A stretch of 64,000 bases of DNA from Streptomyces sp. R44. GTDB lineage: Bacteria > Actinomycetota > Actinomycetes > Streptomycetales > Streptomycetaceae. Position numbers and translations under genes: made by a program. The notes beneath the pieces are model-generated. The model was not told the origin of the DNA, did not search any database, and was given only the letters and a program-made list of their open reading frames with translations. Below are positions 15,650 to 23,961 of the stretch, piece after piece (positions within the stretch are counted from its first letter, which is position 1; every line of letters begins with the position of its first letter). The stretch lies in NCBI RefSeq assembly GCF_041053105.1, contig NZ_CP163444.1:5704001-5768000 (forward strand), read 5' to 3'.

Positions 15650-16303
15650 TCAGCTCTTGAAGGCGGAGGCGAGGCCGTAGCGCCACAGCTGGTCGACGCG
15701 CGAACGCTCCTGCGCGTTCGGCTGGGCGTTCTGGCAGGACGTGCCGGGACCGCCGCCCGACATCAACTCGCTGCACGGGCCGCTGTAGTGGTCCGGGAGC
15801 CCGAGGACGTGCCCGGTCTCGTGGGCGGTGACCCGGGTCGAGTTGTACTGCTGGTTCTGCCGGTAGTCGAGGAAGATGTAGCCGCTGCCGTGGCCGTCCG
15901 TGCTGGCGTACGAGCCACGGGAGTCGTTGCCCTCGTAGTACGCGAAGTCCGGGTTGCTGCCCTCGACGAGCCGGACGTTCACCACCGAGCCGTTCCATAT
16001 CTGCGCGGAGCGGGCTATCTGGGTGCGGAAGCTCGGCGCGTTCGCCGCGCTGTAGACGACGGTGACGGCGGTCGCGCCCGGCGTCGCGGCCCGCTTCTTC
16101 GCCACCGACTTCACGACGGCGTCGAAGAAGGCCTGGTTGGCCTTGGCCTCCTCGGCCGAACCGGCGTACGCCACGGCGGCGTTGCCGGTGGCGACCGTGG
16201 TGCCCGTGCCGACCGCCGCCGCCGGGGCCGTACCGAGAGAGGCGGCGAGACCGAGACCGAGGGCGGCGGTCAGCACGGAGGTGAGGACCTTGGGGTGAGT
16301 CAT
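15650..16303 (-). CDS. snpA: Snapalysin, secreted small neutral metalloprotease (M7)
   Basis: A 217-residue preproprotein. A Sec signal peptide with an AxA site covers about residues 1-30 ([23 protein letters not shown]). A short propeptide follows, then the M7 protease domain. The metzincin-like zinc site [12 protein letters not shown] supplies three ligands and the catalytic glutamate. Two cysteines (GPCSELM, TSCQNAQ) likely form a disulphide near the C-terminus. It cleaves extracellular protein, favouring the amino side of aromatic residues in known members. It is transcribed divergently from a LysR gene, the standard snpA/snpR arrangement. Confidence 0.95.
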   Translation of the reverse strand: MTHPKVLTSVLTAALGLGLAASLGTAPAAAVGTGTTVATGNAAVAYAGSAEEAKANQAFFDAVVKSVAKKRAATPGATAVTVVYSAANAPSFRTQIARSAQIWNGSVVNVRLVEGSNPDFAYYEGNDSRGSYASTDGHGSGYIFLDYRQNQQYNSTRVTAHETGHVLGLPDHYSGPCSELMSGGGPGTSCQNAQPNAQERSRVDQLWRYGLASAFKS

Positions 16304-16356
16304 GGGGGGCTCCTCCTGTTGGGTTCGGAGAGAGTCTCGGGGGAGCCGGCCCGCGA

Positions 16357-16374
16357 GGGGATGATGTCATCCCC
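16357..16374. promoter_or_regulatory. Perfect palindrome upstream of snpA, probable LysR site
   Basis: GGGGATGATGTCATCCCC has perfect 8-bp arms around a 2-bp centre, 54-71 bp upstream of the snpA ATG. A weaker 6-bp pair CGTCTC/GAGACG (16405-16410 and 16439-16444) lies nearer the LysR gene. LysR proteins bind such dyads at divergent promoters. Confidence 0.6.
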
Positions 16375-16488
16375 CGATAACCCCACCGCATCACCAGACC
16401 AAAACGTCTCAACCCCCTTGAAATGAAAGGTAATTGAAGAGACGTGGCCGTCTGGTGCGACTCCGGGGGGCCGCCCTACCCTCGGGTC

Positions 16489-17457
16489 ATGGAGCTGGAG
16501 GTGAGACATCTGCGCGCGCTCTGCGCCATCGCGGACACGGGAAGCCTGCACAAGGCGGCCCGCCAACTGGGCATGAGCCAGCCCTCGCTGACGACCCAGC
16601 TGCGCCGCATCGAGAACTCCCTCGGCGCCGAACTCTTCTCCCGCGGCCGCACCGGCTGCCGGCCCACCCCGCTCGGCCGGTCCCTGCTCAGCCGGGCCCG
16701 CCCCCTCGTCGCCGACATGGCCGCGCTCGTCACCGAGACCCGGGCCGCGGCCGCCCGCGCCGACGGACCCGGACTCCGCGTCGGCTCCACCGCCAGCCGG
16801 GCGCTGCCGGGCTGGCTGCGCCGGCTCCGTGAGCGGCTGCCCGGCACGGACGTCGGCCTCCGGGTGGACGTCTCGGCCAACGCGCTGCTGCGCACGGTCG
16901 CCACCGGGCAGCTCGACGTCGCCTTCGTGCACGAGGTGGAGGGCTGCCCGCTGAGGGTCCCCGAAGGCCTCACCGGCCGCGTCCTCGTCGCCCGCGAACC
17001 ACAGTTCGTCTCGATGGCCCGCGACCACCCGGCCGCCGGCCGCCCCGTCGTCGACCTCGCCGACCTCGCCGCCGACCACTGGATGGTCGACCCGACCGTC
17101 GACGGCGAGTGGGACGGCCTCCGCCGGGTCCTCGGCGCCGCCGGCATCGACCCGCCCCTGCTGCACGGCGACTACCACACGGCCGCCTCGCTCATCGTCC
17201 TCGGCGAGGCCGTCGCCCCCTGCCAGCCCACCTCGGTCCCGCGCGAGGACATGGCCATCCGCCCCCTGCGCGGCGACCCCCTCGGCGTCCGCCTCCTCCT
17301 CTACGCCCGCCCGGGGGCACCCCTGGACGTCCTGTACGCCGAACTCGCGGCGGCGTACCGGGAGGTGGCCCTGCGGGCGGCCCCGTACCGCGAGTGGCTC
17401 CGCCGCCAGGGCGCGACGGCCACGCTGCCGGTGGGACCGTGCATGATGACGGCATGA
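16489..17457 (+). CDS. snpR: LysR family regulator, probable activator of snpA
   Basis: A 322-residue LysR-type regulator. The winged helix-turn-helix is at residues 1-60 (LRALCAIADTGSLHKAARQLGMSQPSLTTQLRRIE), followed by the two-lobed effector domain. It is divergent from snpA, and Streptomyces snapalysin genes are typically activated by such a neighbour. The ATG at 16489 is chosen because MELEVRHLRAL is the normal family start; the frame extends 15 codons upstream without a ribosome-binding site. The stop overlaps the next start (ATGA). Confidence 0.88.
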   Translation: MELEVRHLRALCAIADTGSLHKAARQLGMSQPSLTTQLRRIENSLGAELFSRGRTGCRPTPLGRSLLSRARPLVADMAALVTETRAAAARADGPGLRVGSTASRALPGWLRRLRERLPGTDVGLRVDVSANALLRTVATGQLDVAFVHEVEGCPLRVPEGLTGRVLVAREPQFVSMARDHPAAGRPVVDLADLAADHWMVDPTVDGEWDGLRRVLGAAGIDPPLLHGDYHTAASLIVLGEAVAPCQPTSVPREDMAIRPLRGDPLGVRLLLYARPGAPLDVLYAELAAAYREVALRAAPYREWLRRQGATATLPVGPCMMTA

Positions 17458-17930
17458 GTGAAGATCCCGGCCAGGCAGAGGTACGCCACGCACGCCCGGA
17501 GGACCTGCCGCGCGTCGTCGAACTGATCACCGAACACGCCGCGTACGAGAAGGCGGCGCCCCCGGCCCCCGGCCTCGCGGACCGTCTCGCCGGCCTCCTC
17601 TTCGGCCCCGAGCGCCCCCGGCTCCGCTGCTTCGTCGCCGTCCTCCCGGACGACACCCTCGCGGGCTACGCCACCTGCGCCCCGGAGCTCTCCACCTGGG
17701 ACGGCACGGAGTACCTTCACATGGACTGCCTCTACCTCACGGAGACCTCCCGCGGCCACGGCCTGGGCCCCCTCCTCATGACGGCCCTCCGGACGGAGGC
17801 CCGCGCCCTGGGCCTCCCGGAACTCCAGTGGCAGACGCCGGCGTGGAACGAGAGCGCGATCCGCTTCTACGACCGCCTGGGCGCCACCTCCAAGGAGAAA
17901 CGCCGCTACACCCTCCCGACGGAGGCGTAG
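17454..17930 (+). CDS. GNAT family N-acetyltransferase
   Basis: A 158-residue acetyl-CoA-dependent acetyltransferase. It opens with VRHARPEDLPRVVELITEHAAYEK and has the acetyl-CoA P-loop region in the variant form TSRGHGLGPLLMTALRTEA (about residues 100-120), then the usual WNESAIRFYDRLGA motif. The order of motifs resembles diamine/polyamine acetyltransferases. The ATG overlaps the LysR stop by 4 nt, so the two are co-translated. Confidence 0.88.
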   Translation: MSEDPGQAEVRHARPEDLPRVVELITEHAAYEKAAPPAPGLADRLAGLLFGPERPRLRCFVAVLPDDTLAGYATCAPELSTWDGTEYLHMDCLYLTETSRGHGLGPLLMTALRTEARALGLPELQWQTPAWNESAIRFYDRLGATSKEKRRYTLPTEA

Positions 17931-17950
17931 GAACCCAGAAGACCGGGCTT

Positions 17951-17985
17951 TCCCTGGATTCCCTGGATTCCTGGATTCCCTGGAT
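17951..17985 (+). repeat. Four tandem 9-bp units after the GNAT gene
   Basis: TCCCTGGAT occurs four times in a row, the third copy lacking one C. The array starts 20 nt downstream of the GNAT stop and lies outside any supported gene. Confidence 0.85.
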
Positions 17986-18068
17986 TCGTACAACCATCCG
18001 CACGCTCAGGAGTCATGTAGGGCGAGCACGCCGGAGGCGTGTTCGTTCCGTTGTCCAGGGGGACCCAC

Positions 18069-18992
18069 ATGACTCACCACATATCCCTGCGTGCCCGTCT
18101 GCTCCCGGCCGTGGTCGCGGCCGGGATCCTCGTGCCCGTCGTCGCGGGCGCGGCACCCGCGTCCGCCGCCACCGCGCCGCAGGTCAGCTGCACGTCCGGC
18201 AAGGCCGGGCTCGCCGCCCAGCTTCAGAGGGACATCACCGCCGCCCTCGCCACACGCACCGGTACGGTCGCCGTCGGCCTGCGCGACCGCACCACGAACA
18301 CCACCTGCACCCTGCGCGCCACCACCTCGTACGACTCGGCCAGCGTCGTGAAGGTGACCGTGCTCGCCACGCTCCTCTGGGACGCCAAGAAGACCAATCG
18401 GTACCTGACGTCACGCGAGGCCACCCTCGCCACCGCCATGATCACCAAGTCCGACAACGCGGCCACCACCTCCCTGTGGAACCAGCTCGGCGTCACCAAG
18501 GTGAAGGGCTTCCTGGCGGCCGCCGGCATGACGCGGACGGTGCCGGGATCCGGCGGCTACTGGGGGCTCACCCAGATCAACGTCACCGACGAGCAGCGGC
18601 TGCTCTCGCTGATCACCGCCCGGAACTCGGTCCTGAGCGACAACGCCCGCGCGTACATCCTCAAGCTCATGGGGAGCGTCATCACCTCGCAGCGGTGGGG
18701 GACCCCGGCCGGCGCGCCCTCCTCCGTGTCCGTGCACGTCAAGAACGGCTGGCTGCAGCGCGCCACGCGCGGCTGGCGCGTGCACAGCGTCGGCACGTTC
18801 CAGGGCGGCGGCCACGACTACACGATCTCCGTGCTCACCGACGGCAACAGCACGATGACCTACGGAGTGAACACGATCCAGGCCGTGGCCAAGGTGATCC
18901 ACCGCGACCTGTTCCCGACCGCCCCCACCGCGACCCGTTACACGCCGACGACGACGCCCAGGGAGGCCTTCGTCGCGGTGCCCCAGGGCTGA
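18069..18992 (+). CDS. Secreted serine hydrolase, class A beta-lactamase-like
   Basis: A 307-residue exported protein. Residues 1-35 are a signal peptide with cleavage near PASAATA. The penicillin-binding fold motifs are visible: SVVK (SxxK, about residue 96), SDN in ITKSDNAATTSLWNQLG, and KNG in VHVKNGWL in place of KTG. The SDN motif and overall size fit class A. The weak third motif makes it uncertain whether it hydrolyses beta-lactams or acts as a peptidase. AGGGGG upstream of the ATG is the ribosome-binding site. It has its own strong terminator downstream. Confidence 0.85.
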   Translation: MTHHISLRARLLPAVVAAGILVPVVAGAAPASAATAPQVSCTSGKAGLAAQLQRDITAALATRTGTVAVGLRDRTTNTTCTLRATTSYDSASVVKVTVLATLLWDAKKTNRYLTSREATLATAMITKSDNAATTSLWNQLGVTKVKGFLAAAGMTRTVPGSGGYWGLTQINVTDEQRLLSLITARNSVLSDNARAYILKLMGSVITSQRWGTPAGAPSSVSVHVKNGWLQRATRGWRVHSVGTFQGGGHDYTISVLTDGNSTMTYGVNTIQAVAKVIHRDLFPTAPTATRYTPTTTPREAFVAVPQG

Positions 18993-19037
18993 CGCCCCGA
19001 CCAGGCGCGATGAGGCCCGGCCACGCCGGGCAGGCAG

Positions 19038-19072
19038 CAGGGCCCGGACCGCGCGTCGCGGTCCGGGCCCTG
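19038..19072. terminator. Strong bidirectional terminator
   Basis: A perfect 16-bp stem (CAGGGCCCGGACCGCG / CGCGGTCCGGGCCCTG) closed by a 3-nt loop lies between the serine hydrolase gene and the convergent small gene at 19106. Confidence 0.88.
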
Positions 19073-19105
19073 TCCCGTGCGGTGCCACCCTGCGGCGGCG
19101 GTGCG

Positions 19106-19321
19106 TCAGCTCTGCGCGGCTTCGTCCCCCGCCTGCCCGGCGCCCTCGGCCGCGCCGGTCTTCTCGCGCATCTTCCGCACCAGCTCCGCCTTCTTGTCCG
19201 CCGCGTTCTGACGGTCGAGGTTGCGGTGCGGACCGTTGTTCTGGCGCTCGGTGCGGGACAGCTTCTTGCGCTGGCCGCCGCCCTGGCCCACGGGGTTGTT
19301 GATGTTCTTGCTGTCGGTCAC
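19106..19321 (-). CDS. Small hydrophilic protein, DUF6243-like
   Basis: A 71-residue basic, disordered-looking protein with the segments NNPVGQGGGQRKK and NNGPHRNLDRQNAADKKAEL, which I associate with the Streptomyces DUF6243 family. No fold or function is known. The GTG at 19321 has GGGAG five bases upstream. The composition would suit RNA binding or a stress-induced disordered protein, but this is a guess. Confidence 0.72.
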   Translation of the reverse strand: MTDSKNINNPVGQGGGQRKKLSRTERQNNGPHRNLDRQNAADKKAELVRKMREKTGAAEGAGQAGDEAAQS

Positions 19322-19491
19322 GGGTTCTCCCGGTGGTGATGTGAAGTGATCTACGGATTCGCCGGTCGAGGACGGGCGGCGACGTCGAGGAACGTCAGCA
19401 CAGGCCCGTCCCGCACTCACTCGTGAATCGGCGTCTGGAAGAACATGACAAAGACGTTACCCGGTCCCGACGACCCCGCAGGCGCATGAGG

Positions 19492-20604
19492 TCAGCCCCG
19501 TGGCGGCCAGGGGCCGGTGAGCAGGCGTTCCGCCTCCTCGACGATCGAGTCCGCCAGGGGTTCCCGGTCGCCGCGTCGGAGCGCCGCCCAGTCGTTGTAG
19601 GCGTCGGTCCTGTCGACCAGGGGTCTGAGGGTCTGGGGCCGGGACAGGGCGCTCCACCCTTCGTACGTGATCAGGTCACCGCCGGCGCCGGGGTCCAGGC
19701 TGCCGTTCACCATCAGGCGGAGCCACCAGCGGACGAGTTCCCAGCGGGCCGCTTCCCGCGGGAGGTGGCGGAGCAGGCCGAGTTCGTCCAGTACCTGCTC
19801 GAAAAGGGCGTCGGCCCGGTCGTGCTCGGAGCGTGACAGGCCGGCGAGGAGGGGGAGGGACTCCGTCTCGACGTCGAGGACCAGGGCCGTGAGGCCGGCC
19901 TCGACGAGTTGTTCCGGGTGGGGCCGTCGGCCGATCAGGCGTTCCAGGGCCAGCATCCGGAGGCAGTCGACGGCCTCCTGTGCGCTCGTGGCGTACGGCG
20001 TGAACGGCGTGGGCGCGGTGACGTCGATGCCCGCTCCGCCCTCGACGAAGTACGACCAGAAGTCGACGGTCGTACGGACGTGGAGGCCGCTCGAACGGCC
20101 GGCGAACTCGTGGTGGATGTAGTCGGCGAGGTCGTTCCCGTACAGGATGATGTCGGTCTGCATGACGGACAGGACGGGGTGCCCGTGCTCGCCCGCCGTG
20201 CCGGGCAGGCAGCGGTGCCCGTAGACCGAAACCAGCTGCGGCACGCTCTCCAGCTCGGTCCTCGCGACGCGCAGCGCATCGGATGTCTCCGCGGGCCTCG
20301 ACGGCCAGGCGGGATGCCAGAACCTGTTGTGCTCCACGTCGAAGAGCACGCCGTCCACCGGCCGCGCCAGTCGCCCGGCCAGGTCCTCGGGGTCGCCGTT
20401 GCGCCAGTCGGGCCACCCCGACGAGCCATGCGGGAGGCCGGCGGAGAGGAAGACGCGGTGGTCGGCCGCGAAGGTGAAGCCGAACCGTGCCTCGACCACG
20501 TCGAGTTCCCGCTCGGTGAGCCCCGGTCCGATCTCGGTTCGGAGCATGCCCTGAAGGGCACGGGCGGTGTCCAGCGTCAGTCGAGGGGGCGACGGTGCGT
20601 TCAC
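19492..20604 (-). CDS. SMI1/KNR4-like domain protein
   Basis: A 370-residue soluble protein. The N-terminal part (about residues 15-75) has the SMI1/KNR4 pattern LTERELDVVEARFGFTFAA followed by GLPHGSSGWPDWRNGD. In bacteria this superfamily often consists of immunity proteins, but many large stand-alone members have other roles. The remaining 250 residues contain no motif I recognise. No toxin gene is adjacent, so an immunity role is unsupported. The GTG at 20604 is the likely start. Confidence 0.7.
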   Translation of the reverse strand: MNAPSPPRLTLDTARALQGMLRTEIGPGLTERELDVVEARFGFTFAADHRVFLSAGLPHGSSGWPDWRNGDPEDLAGRLARPVDGVLFDVEHNRFWHPAWPSRPAETSDALRVARTELESVPQLVSVYGHRCLPGTAGEHGHPVLSVMQTDIILYGNDLADYIHHEFAGRSSGLHVRTTVDFWSYFVEGGAGIDVTAPTPFTPYATSAQEAVDCLRMLALERLIGRRPHPEQLVEAGLTALVLDVETESLPLLAGLSRSEHDRADALFEQVLDELGLLRHLPREAARWELVRWWLRLMVNGSLDPGAGGDLITYEGWSALSRPQTLRPLVDRTDAYNDWAALRRGDREPLADSIVEEAERLLTGPWPPRG

Positions 20605-20713
20605 AGCTGCCAGCGTAGTGAGCGGTGCGGCCGCACCTGCCCCGAGGCTGCGGCGGTCCGTCACCTCACCGCGACGGCTTCCGCACGGATCCGCGAGCCC
20701 GGGGGAAAGCAGA

Positions 20714-20767
20714 CCGCACCCGGGCCGTCAATGACGCCGTGTTCGGCGGACTGCGGACCGGGTGCGG
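20714..20767 (-). terminator. Nested hairpin downstream of sodN
   Basis: Perfect 10-bp arms CCGCACCCGG and CCGGGTGCGG enclose 34 nt that contain a smaller hairpin CGCCG-TGTT-CGGCG. It lies 53 nt after the sodN stop and probably ends that transcript. Confidence 0.55.
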
Positions 20768-20819
20768 ACAGCTGGGCGGCGCGGCTGCGGACGTGCAGGT
20801 CGGGCCGCTCAGGGGGAGA

Positions 20820-21215
20820 TCAGGCCTTCTTGGTCTCCCAGAAGATGCGGTCGATCTCGGCGATGAGCTCCAGCGCCTTCTCGCCCGTCTTCGGGTCGGT
20901 CGACGCCTTGGCGGCCGAGAGGGCCTTCAGGGTGTCGTTGACCAGCTGGTTGAGCTCGGGGTACTTCTCGAAGTGCGGGGCCTTGAAGTAGTCGCTCCAG
21001 AGCACCGAGACGTGGTGCTTGGCGAGCTCGGCGCGCTGCTCCTTGATGACCGTGGCGCGGGCACGGAAGTGCGGGTCCTCGTTGGCCAGGTACTTCTCCT
21101 GGACAGCCTTGACGGACTCGGCCTCGATGCGGGCCTGGGCGGGGTCGTACACGCCGCACGGGAGGTCGCAGTGGGCGCTGACCTTCACCTTGGGGGCAAA
21201 CAGGCGGGAGAGCAT
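20820..21215 (-). CDS. sodN: Nickel-containing superoxide dismutase
   Basis: A 131-residue precursor that dismutates superoxide to oxygen and hydrogen peroxide in the cytoplasm. A 14-residue leader (MLSRLFAPKVKVSA) is removed by SodX to expose the nickel hook HCDLPCGVYD, in which the new N-terminal His, both cysteines and backbone amides bind Ni. The rest is the four-helix bundle of the hexameric enzyme. The length matches Streptomyces SodN (117 mature residues). AAGGA precedes the ATG. It is divergent from its maturation peptidase gene. In S. coelicolor it is induced by nickel. Confidence 0.97.
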   Translation of the reverse strand: MLSRLFAPKVKVSAHCDLPCGVYDPAQARIEAESVKAVQEKYLANEDPHFRARATVIKEQRAELAKHHVSVLWSDYFKAPHFEKYPELNQLVNDTLKALSAAKASTDPKTGEKALELIAEIDRIFWETKKA

Positions 21216-21377
21216 TGAGCCGTCCTTCCTCGTGATCGTCTTCTCAGGTGGGACATTACTCGGTGAGAAGGGCGTTTTCGCGGGCGCCCCCTGGGGCTTA
21301 GGTCAAAAGTCCAGGGTCACCATGGGACTCGTGTACGAGTGGACGAGTCCACGCAGGAGTGGATCGGGAGGTGCCTG

Positions 21378-21812
21378 ATGGCGCGGTCGGGGCGGGAGCA
21401 GGCGGGGGAGGCCGGTGCTCCGTTCGGGATCGCCGAGGTGACGGGCATTTCGATGGTGCCCACGCTGTTGCACGGTGACCAGTTGCTCGTGCAGTACGGG
21501 GCGCGGCTGCGGGCCGGTTGTGTGGCCGTGCTGCGCCATCCGCTCCAGCAGGATCTGCTCATCGTGAAGCGGCTGATCGAGCGACGCGACGGAGGCTGGT
21601 GGGTGCTGGGTGACAACCCGGACGCCGAGGGGGACAGCCGCGTCTTCGGGGCCGTACCGCCCGAGCTGGTTCTCGGGCGGGTGCGGGCGCGGTACCGGCC
21701 GGTGACGCCGGGGCGTCAGCGTTCGGCGGGGGTGATGCTCTCCTGGCTGGTGTCCTCGGTCAGGCCGGTGTGGTCCGACCGCTCGGCCTCCAGGCGCTTG
21801 CGGGCCCGGTAG
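21378..21812 (+). CDS. sodX: SodX, peptidase for nickel superoxide dismutase maturation
   Basis: A 144-residue S26-type (signal peptidase/LexA-fold) protease that removes the SodN leader. The catalytic serine is in GISMVPTLLHGD (about residue 26) and the lysine is in IVKRLIERRDGGWWVLGDNPD (about residues 63-83), the usual box D and E order. The ATG at 21378 has GGGAGG seven bases upstream. The last 30 or so codons overlap the convergent CGNR gene by 97 bp, and the residues after RARYRPVTP are probably not part of the fold. Confidence 0.9.
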   Translation: MARSGREQAGEAGAPFGIAEVTGISMVPTLLHGDQLLVQYGARLRAGCVAVLRHPLQQDLLIVKRLIERRDGGWWVLGDNPDAEGDSRVFGAVPPELVLGRVRARYRPVTPGRQRSAGVMLSWLVSSVRPVWSDRSASRRLRAR

Positions 21813-22345
21813 GCGGCCACGTTGGCCCGGGTCGCGCAGCGGTCCGAGCAGTAGCGGCGGGAGCGGTTGGTGGAGGTGTCCAGGTAGGCGTTGCGGCAGG
21901 GCGGGGCCTGGCAGAGGCCCAGCCGGTCGGCGCCGAACTCCGTCAGGTGGAAGGCGAGGCCCATCGCCGAGATGGCGGCGTAGCCCGTCGTGGCGTTCGA
22001 GGAGTGGTCGGCGAGGTGCATGTGCCAGCGCGGCCGGCCCTCCTCGTCGAGGGTGTCGTGCCCGGAGATCTGCGGGCTGACGGGGAACTCCAGGAGGAGT
22101 GAGTTCAGCAGGTCCACCGCGCCCGTGTGGTCGCCCTCGTCGGCCGCGGTGAAGACCGCCCGCAGCCGGGCGCGCACCGTGCGGAAGCGTGGCAGGTCCG
22201 CCTCGGTGACCCGCCGGGCCATCTGGGTGGCGGGGCCGAAGAGTTCCCGGAGCACCTCGACGGAGGTCAGGGTGTCCTTGCCGCGGGCCGGCTCCTCGGT
22301 GTTGACCAGACGTACGGCGAAGTCCGAGTAATGGGCCAGTTCCAC
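21716..22345 (-). CDS. CGNR zinc finger regulator-like protein
   Basis: A 209-residue protein. The N-terminal domain (ABATE-type, residues 1-140) is thought to bind a ligand. The C-terminal CGNR-like zinc finger has the cysteines GLCQAPPCRNAYLDTS and RRYCSDRCATRANVAAYR (about residues 145-185). Such proteins are considered stress-related transcription factors, although few have been studied. The GTG at 22345 has AAGGA six bases upstream. The 3' end overlaps sodX on the opposite strand, which may couple their expression. Confidence 0.85.
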   Translation of the reverse strand: MELAHYSDFAVRLVNTEEPARGKDTLTSVEVLRELFGPATQMARRVTEADLPRFRTVRARLRAVFTAADEGDHTGAVDLLNSLLLEFPVSPQISGHDTLDEEGRPRWHMHLADHSSNATTGYAAISAMGLAFHLTEFGADRLGLCQAPPCRNAYLDTSTNRSRRYCSDRCATRANVAAYRARKRLEAERSDHTGLTEDTSQESITPAER

Positions 22346-22451
22346 TTGTAGTCCTTACTTCGGCGGGCTAGTGTCTCGGTCGGAGGGGGTAACGGCTGTT
22401 TCCCCTTCGAGGGTATTACGAATGGTAGGGCCGACGCGGGGAGGAACGACC

Positions 22452-23201
22452 ATGACCGGAACCGACTGGGCGGGCTGGCAGCAGAGCTGGGACCGTCAGC
22501 AGGAGTGGTACATGCCGGACCGTGAGGAGCGGTTCCGCGTGATGCTCGACATGGTCGAGGCGCTCGTGGGGCCGAAGCCCCGCGTCCTCGACCTCGCGTG
22601 CGGTACGGGAAGTATCACGAGCCGGCTGCTCCGGAGGTTCCCCGACGCCACCAGCGTCGGCGTCGACCTCGATCCGGCCCTCCTCGCCATCGCCGAGGGC
22701 TCCTTCGCGGGCGACGAGCGCGTCACCTTCGTGACCGCCGACCTCAAGGACCCCTCCTGGGCCGCGAGCCTGCCCCACGAGACGTACGACGCCGTCCTCA
22801 CCGCCACCGCCCTCCACTGGCTCCACAGCGGGCCCCTGACGGCCCTCTACGGGCAGCTCGCCGGCCTCGTCCGGGACGGCGGGGTCTTCATGAACGCCGA
22901 CCACATGATCGACGAGGCCACGCCCCGTATCAACGCCGCCGAGCGGGCCCAGCGGCACACCCGCATGGACCGCGAGAAGGCCGCCGGCGTCCTCGACTGG
23001 GCCGACTGGTGGGCCCTCGCCGCCAAGGACCCGGTGCTCGCCGAGCCCACCGCCCGCCGCTTCGAGATCTACGGCGAGCACGCCGACGGCGACACGCCCT
23101 CCGCCGCCTGGCACGCCGACACCCTCCGCGCCGCCGGCTTCGGCGAGGTCCGGCCGGTCTGGGCCTCGCCCTGCGACACGCTGGTGCTCGCGGTGAAGTG
23201 A
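22452..23201 (+). CDS. SAM-dependent methyltransferase (class I)
   Basis: A 249-residue class I methyltransferase. Motif I reads VLDLACGTGSITSRLL (about residues 40-55), the acidic end of strand 2 is VGVDLDP, and motif IV is YDAVLTATALHWL. The substrate is unknown; the TALHWL form is seen in trans-aconitate- and ubiquinone-type methyltransferases. GGAGG precedes the ATG. No neighbouring pathway hints at its substrate. Confidence 0.88.
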   Translation: MTGTDWAGWQQSWDRQQEWYMPDREERFRVMLDMVEALVGPKPRVLDLACGTGSITSRLLRRFPDATSVGVDLDPALLAIAEGSFAGDERVTFVTADLKDPSWAASLPHETYDAVLTATALHWLHSGPLTALYGQLAGLVRDGGVFMNADHMIDEATPRINAAERAQRHTRMDREKAAGVLDWADWWALAAKDPVLAEPTARRFEIYGEHADGDTPSAAWHADTLRAAGFGEVRPVWASPCDTLVLAVK

Positions 23202-23357
23202 CGGGACCGGGCGCCGGAATTCCGCGGCGCGGATCCGGGAGTTCCGTCCCCTTCCCGGAATGGAAAACCTCAGGCCTTCCTCAAATCACTCGAAATGCCT
23301 GCTCGGGCGGCTAGCTTCGTACCCGCATCCCGAAATGCATCGACAGAGGGGGAAGAC

Positions 23358-23813
23358 ATGATCCTGCGGCGCACCCTGACCACGGCTGCCGTTCTTGTCA
23401 CGTCTGCCGTGAGCGCCGTGGCCGTCAGCGGTTCGGCCTACGCCAACACCGGGCCCGGCTACACGGAATTCTGCACCCAGCCGTTCGCCAAGGCCGGCGG
23501 CGCCTGTTTCTACTCCGACAACGACAGCTTCAAGCTGACCGACAACTACGCCGACGGCCTGCGCTCCGTGCTGCGCTGGGAGCTCGGGGACCGGGCGAAG
23601 AAGGGGACCCCGGGCTACATCATCCGCCGGGGCGAGTGCCACAACACTCTGGGAGCGAACAAGACGATCGTCTGCGACTACGACTTCCCCGAGGGGAAGC
23701 TCAACGGAACGAGCCGTTATCTCGTGCACTTCAAGGTGGAATCGCAGGACGGCCCCAGCGGAAGGCCGGTGTACTACGTGGGTGGTCCGATCGGGTACGT
23801 TTCGGGCCGCTGA
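23358..23813 (+). CDS. Small secreted cysteine-containing protein, function unknown
   Basis: A 151-residue exported protein with a signal peptide of about 29 residues ending near GSAYAN. The mature part has four cysteines (EFCTQ, GACFY, GECHN, IVCDY), enough for two disulphides, and a GACFYSDNDSFKLTDNYADG segment that distantly resembles peptidase-inhibitor I36 or beta/gamma-crystallin-like folds. I do not assign a family. GGGGGA lies before the ATG. Its stop codon is in the first unit of a 13-bp tandem repeat. Confidence 0.75.
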   Translation: MILRRTLTTAAVLVTSAVSAVAVSGSAYANTGPGYTEFCTQPFAKAGGACFYSDNDSFKLTDNYADGLRSVLRWELGDRAKKGTPGYIIRRGECHNTLGANKTIVCDYDFPEGKLNGTSRYLVHFKVESQDGPSGRPVYYVGGPIGYVSGR

Positions 23814-23884
23814 TTCGGGCCGATGACGCAGGCCGCTGATCCGGGCCGATGATTCGCGTCGCTGATCCCGGTCGCTGATCCCGC
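23807..23884 (+). repeat. Six tandem 13-bp units starting at a stop codon
   Basis: The units are CCGCTGATTCGGG, CCGATGACGCAGG, CCGCTGATCCGGG, CCGATGATTCGCG, TCGCTGATCCCGG and TCGCTGATCCCGC. The first contains the stop codon of the secreted-protein gene. The array fills the space up to the terminator. Confidence 0.88.
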
Positions 23885-23895
23885 GACATCACAGG

Positions 23896-23928
23896 AAGGG
23901 GCCCGCCGGTTTTCCCGGCGGGCCCCTT
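23896..23928. terminator. Strong bidirectional terminator
   Basis: A perfect 14-bp stem (AAGGGGCCCGCCGG / CCGGCGGGCCCCTT) has a TTTTC loop and a following TTTC. It separates the secreted-protein gene from the convergent ABC operon. Confidence 0.88.
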
Positions 23929-23961
23929 TCGCTCTGCCGCTGCGCGGCACCTTCGTCCTGC

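Noticed and set aside
19492..20604. SMI1/KNR4-like protein as an immunity protein
   Set aside because: No polymorphic toxin or secretion gene is adjacent and the protein is far larger than usual immunity proteins.
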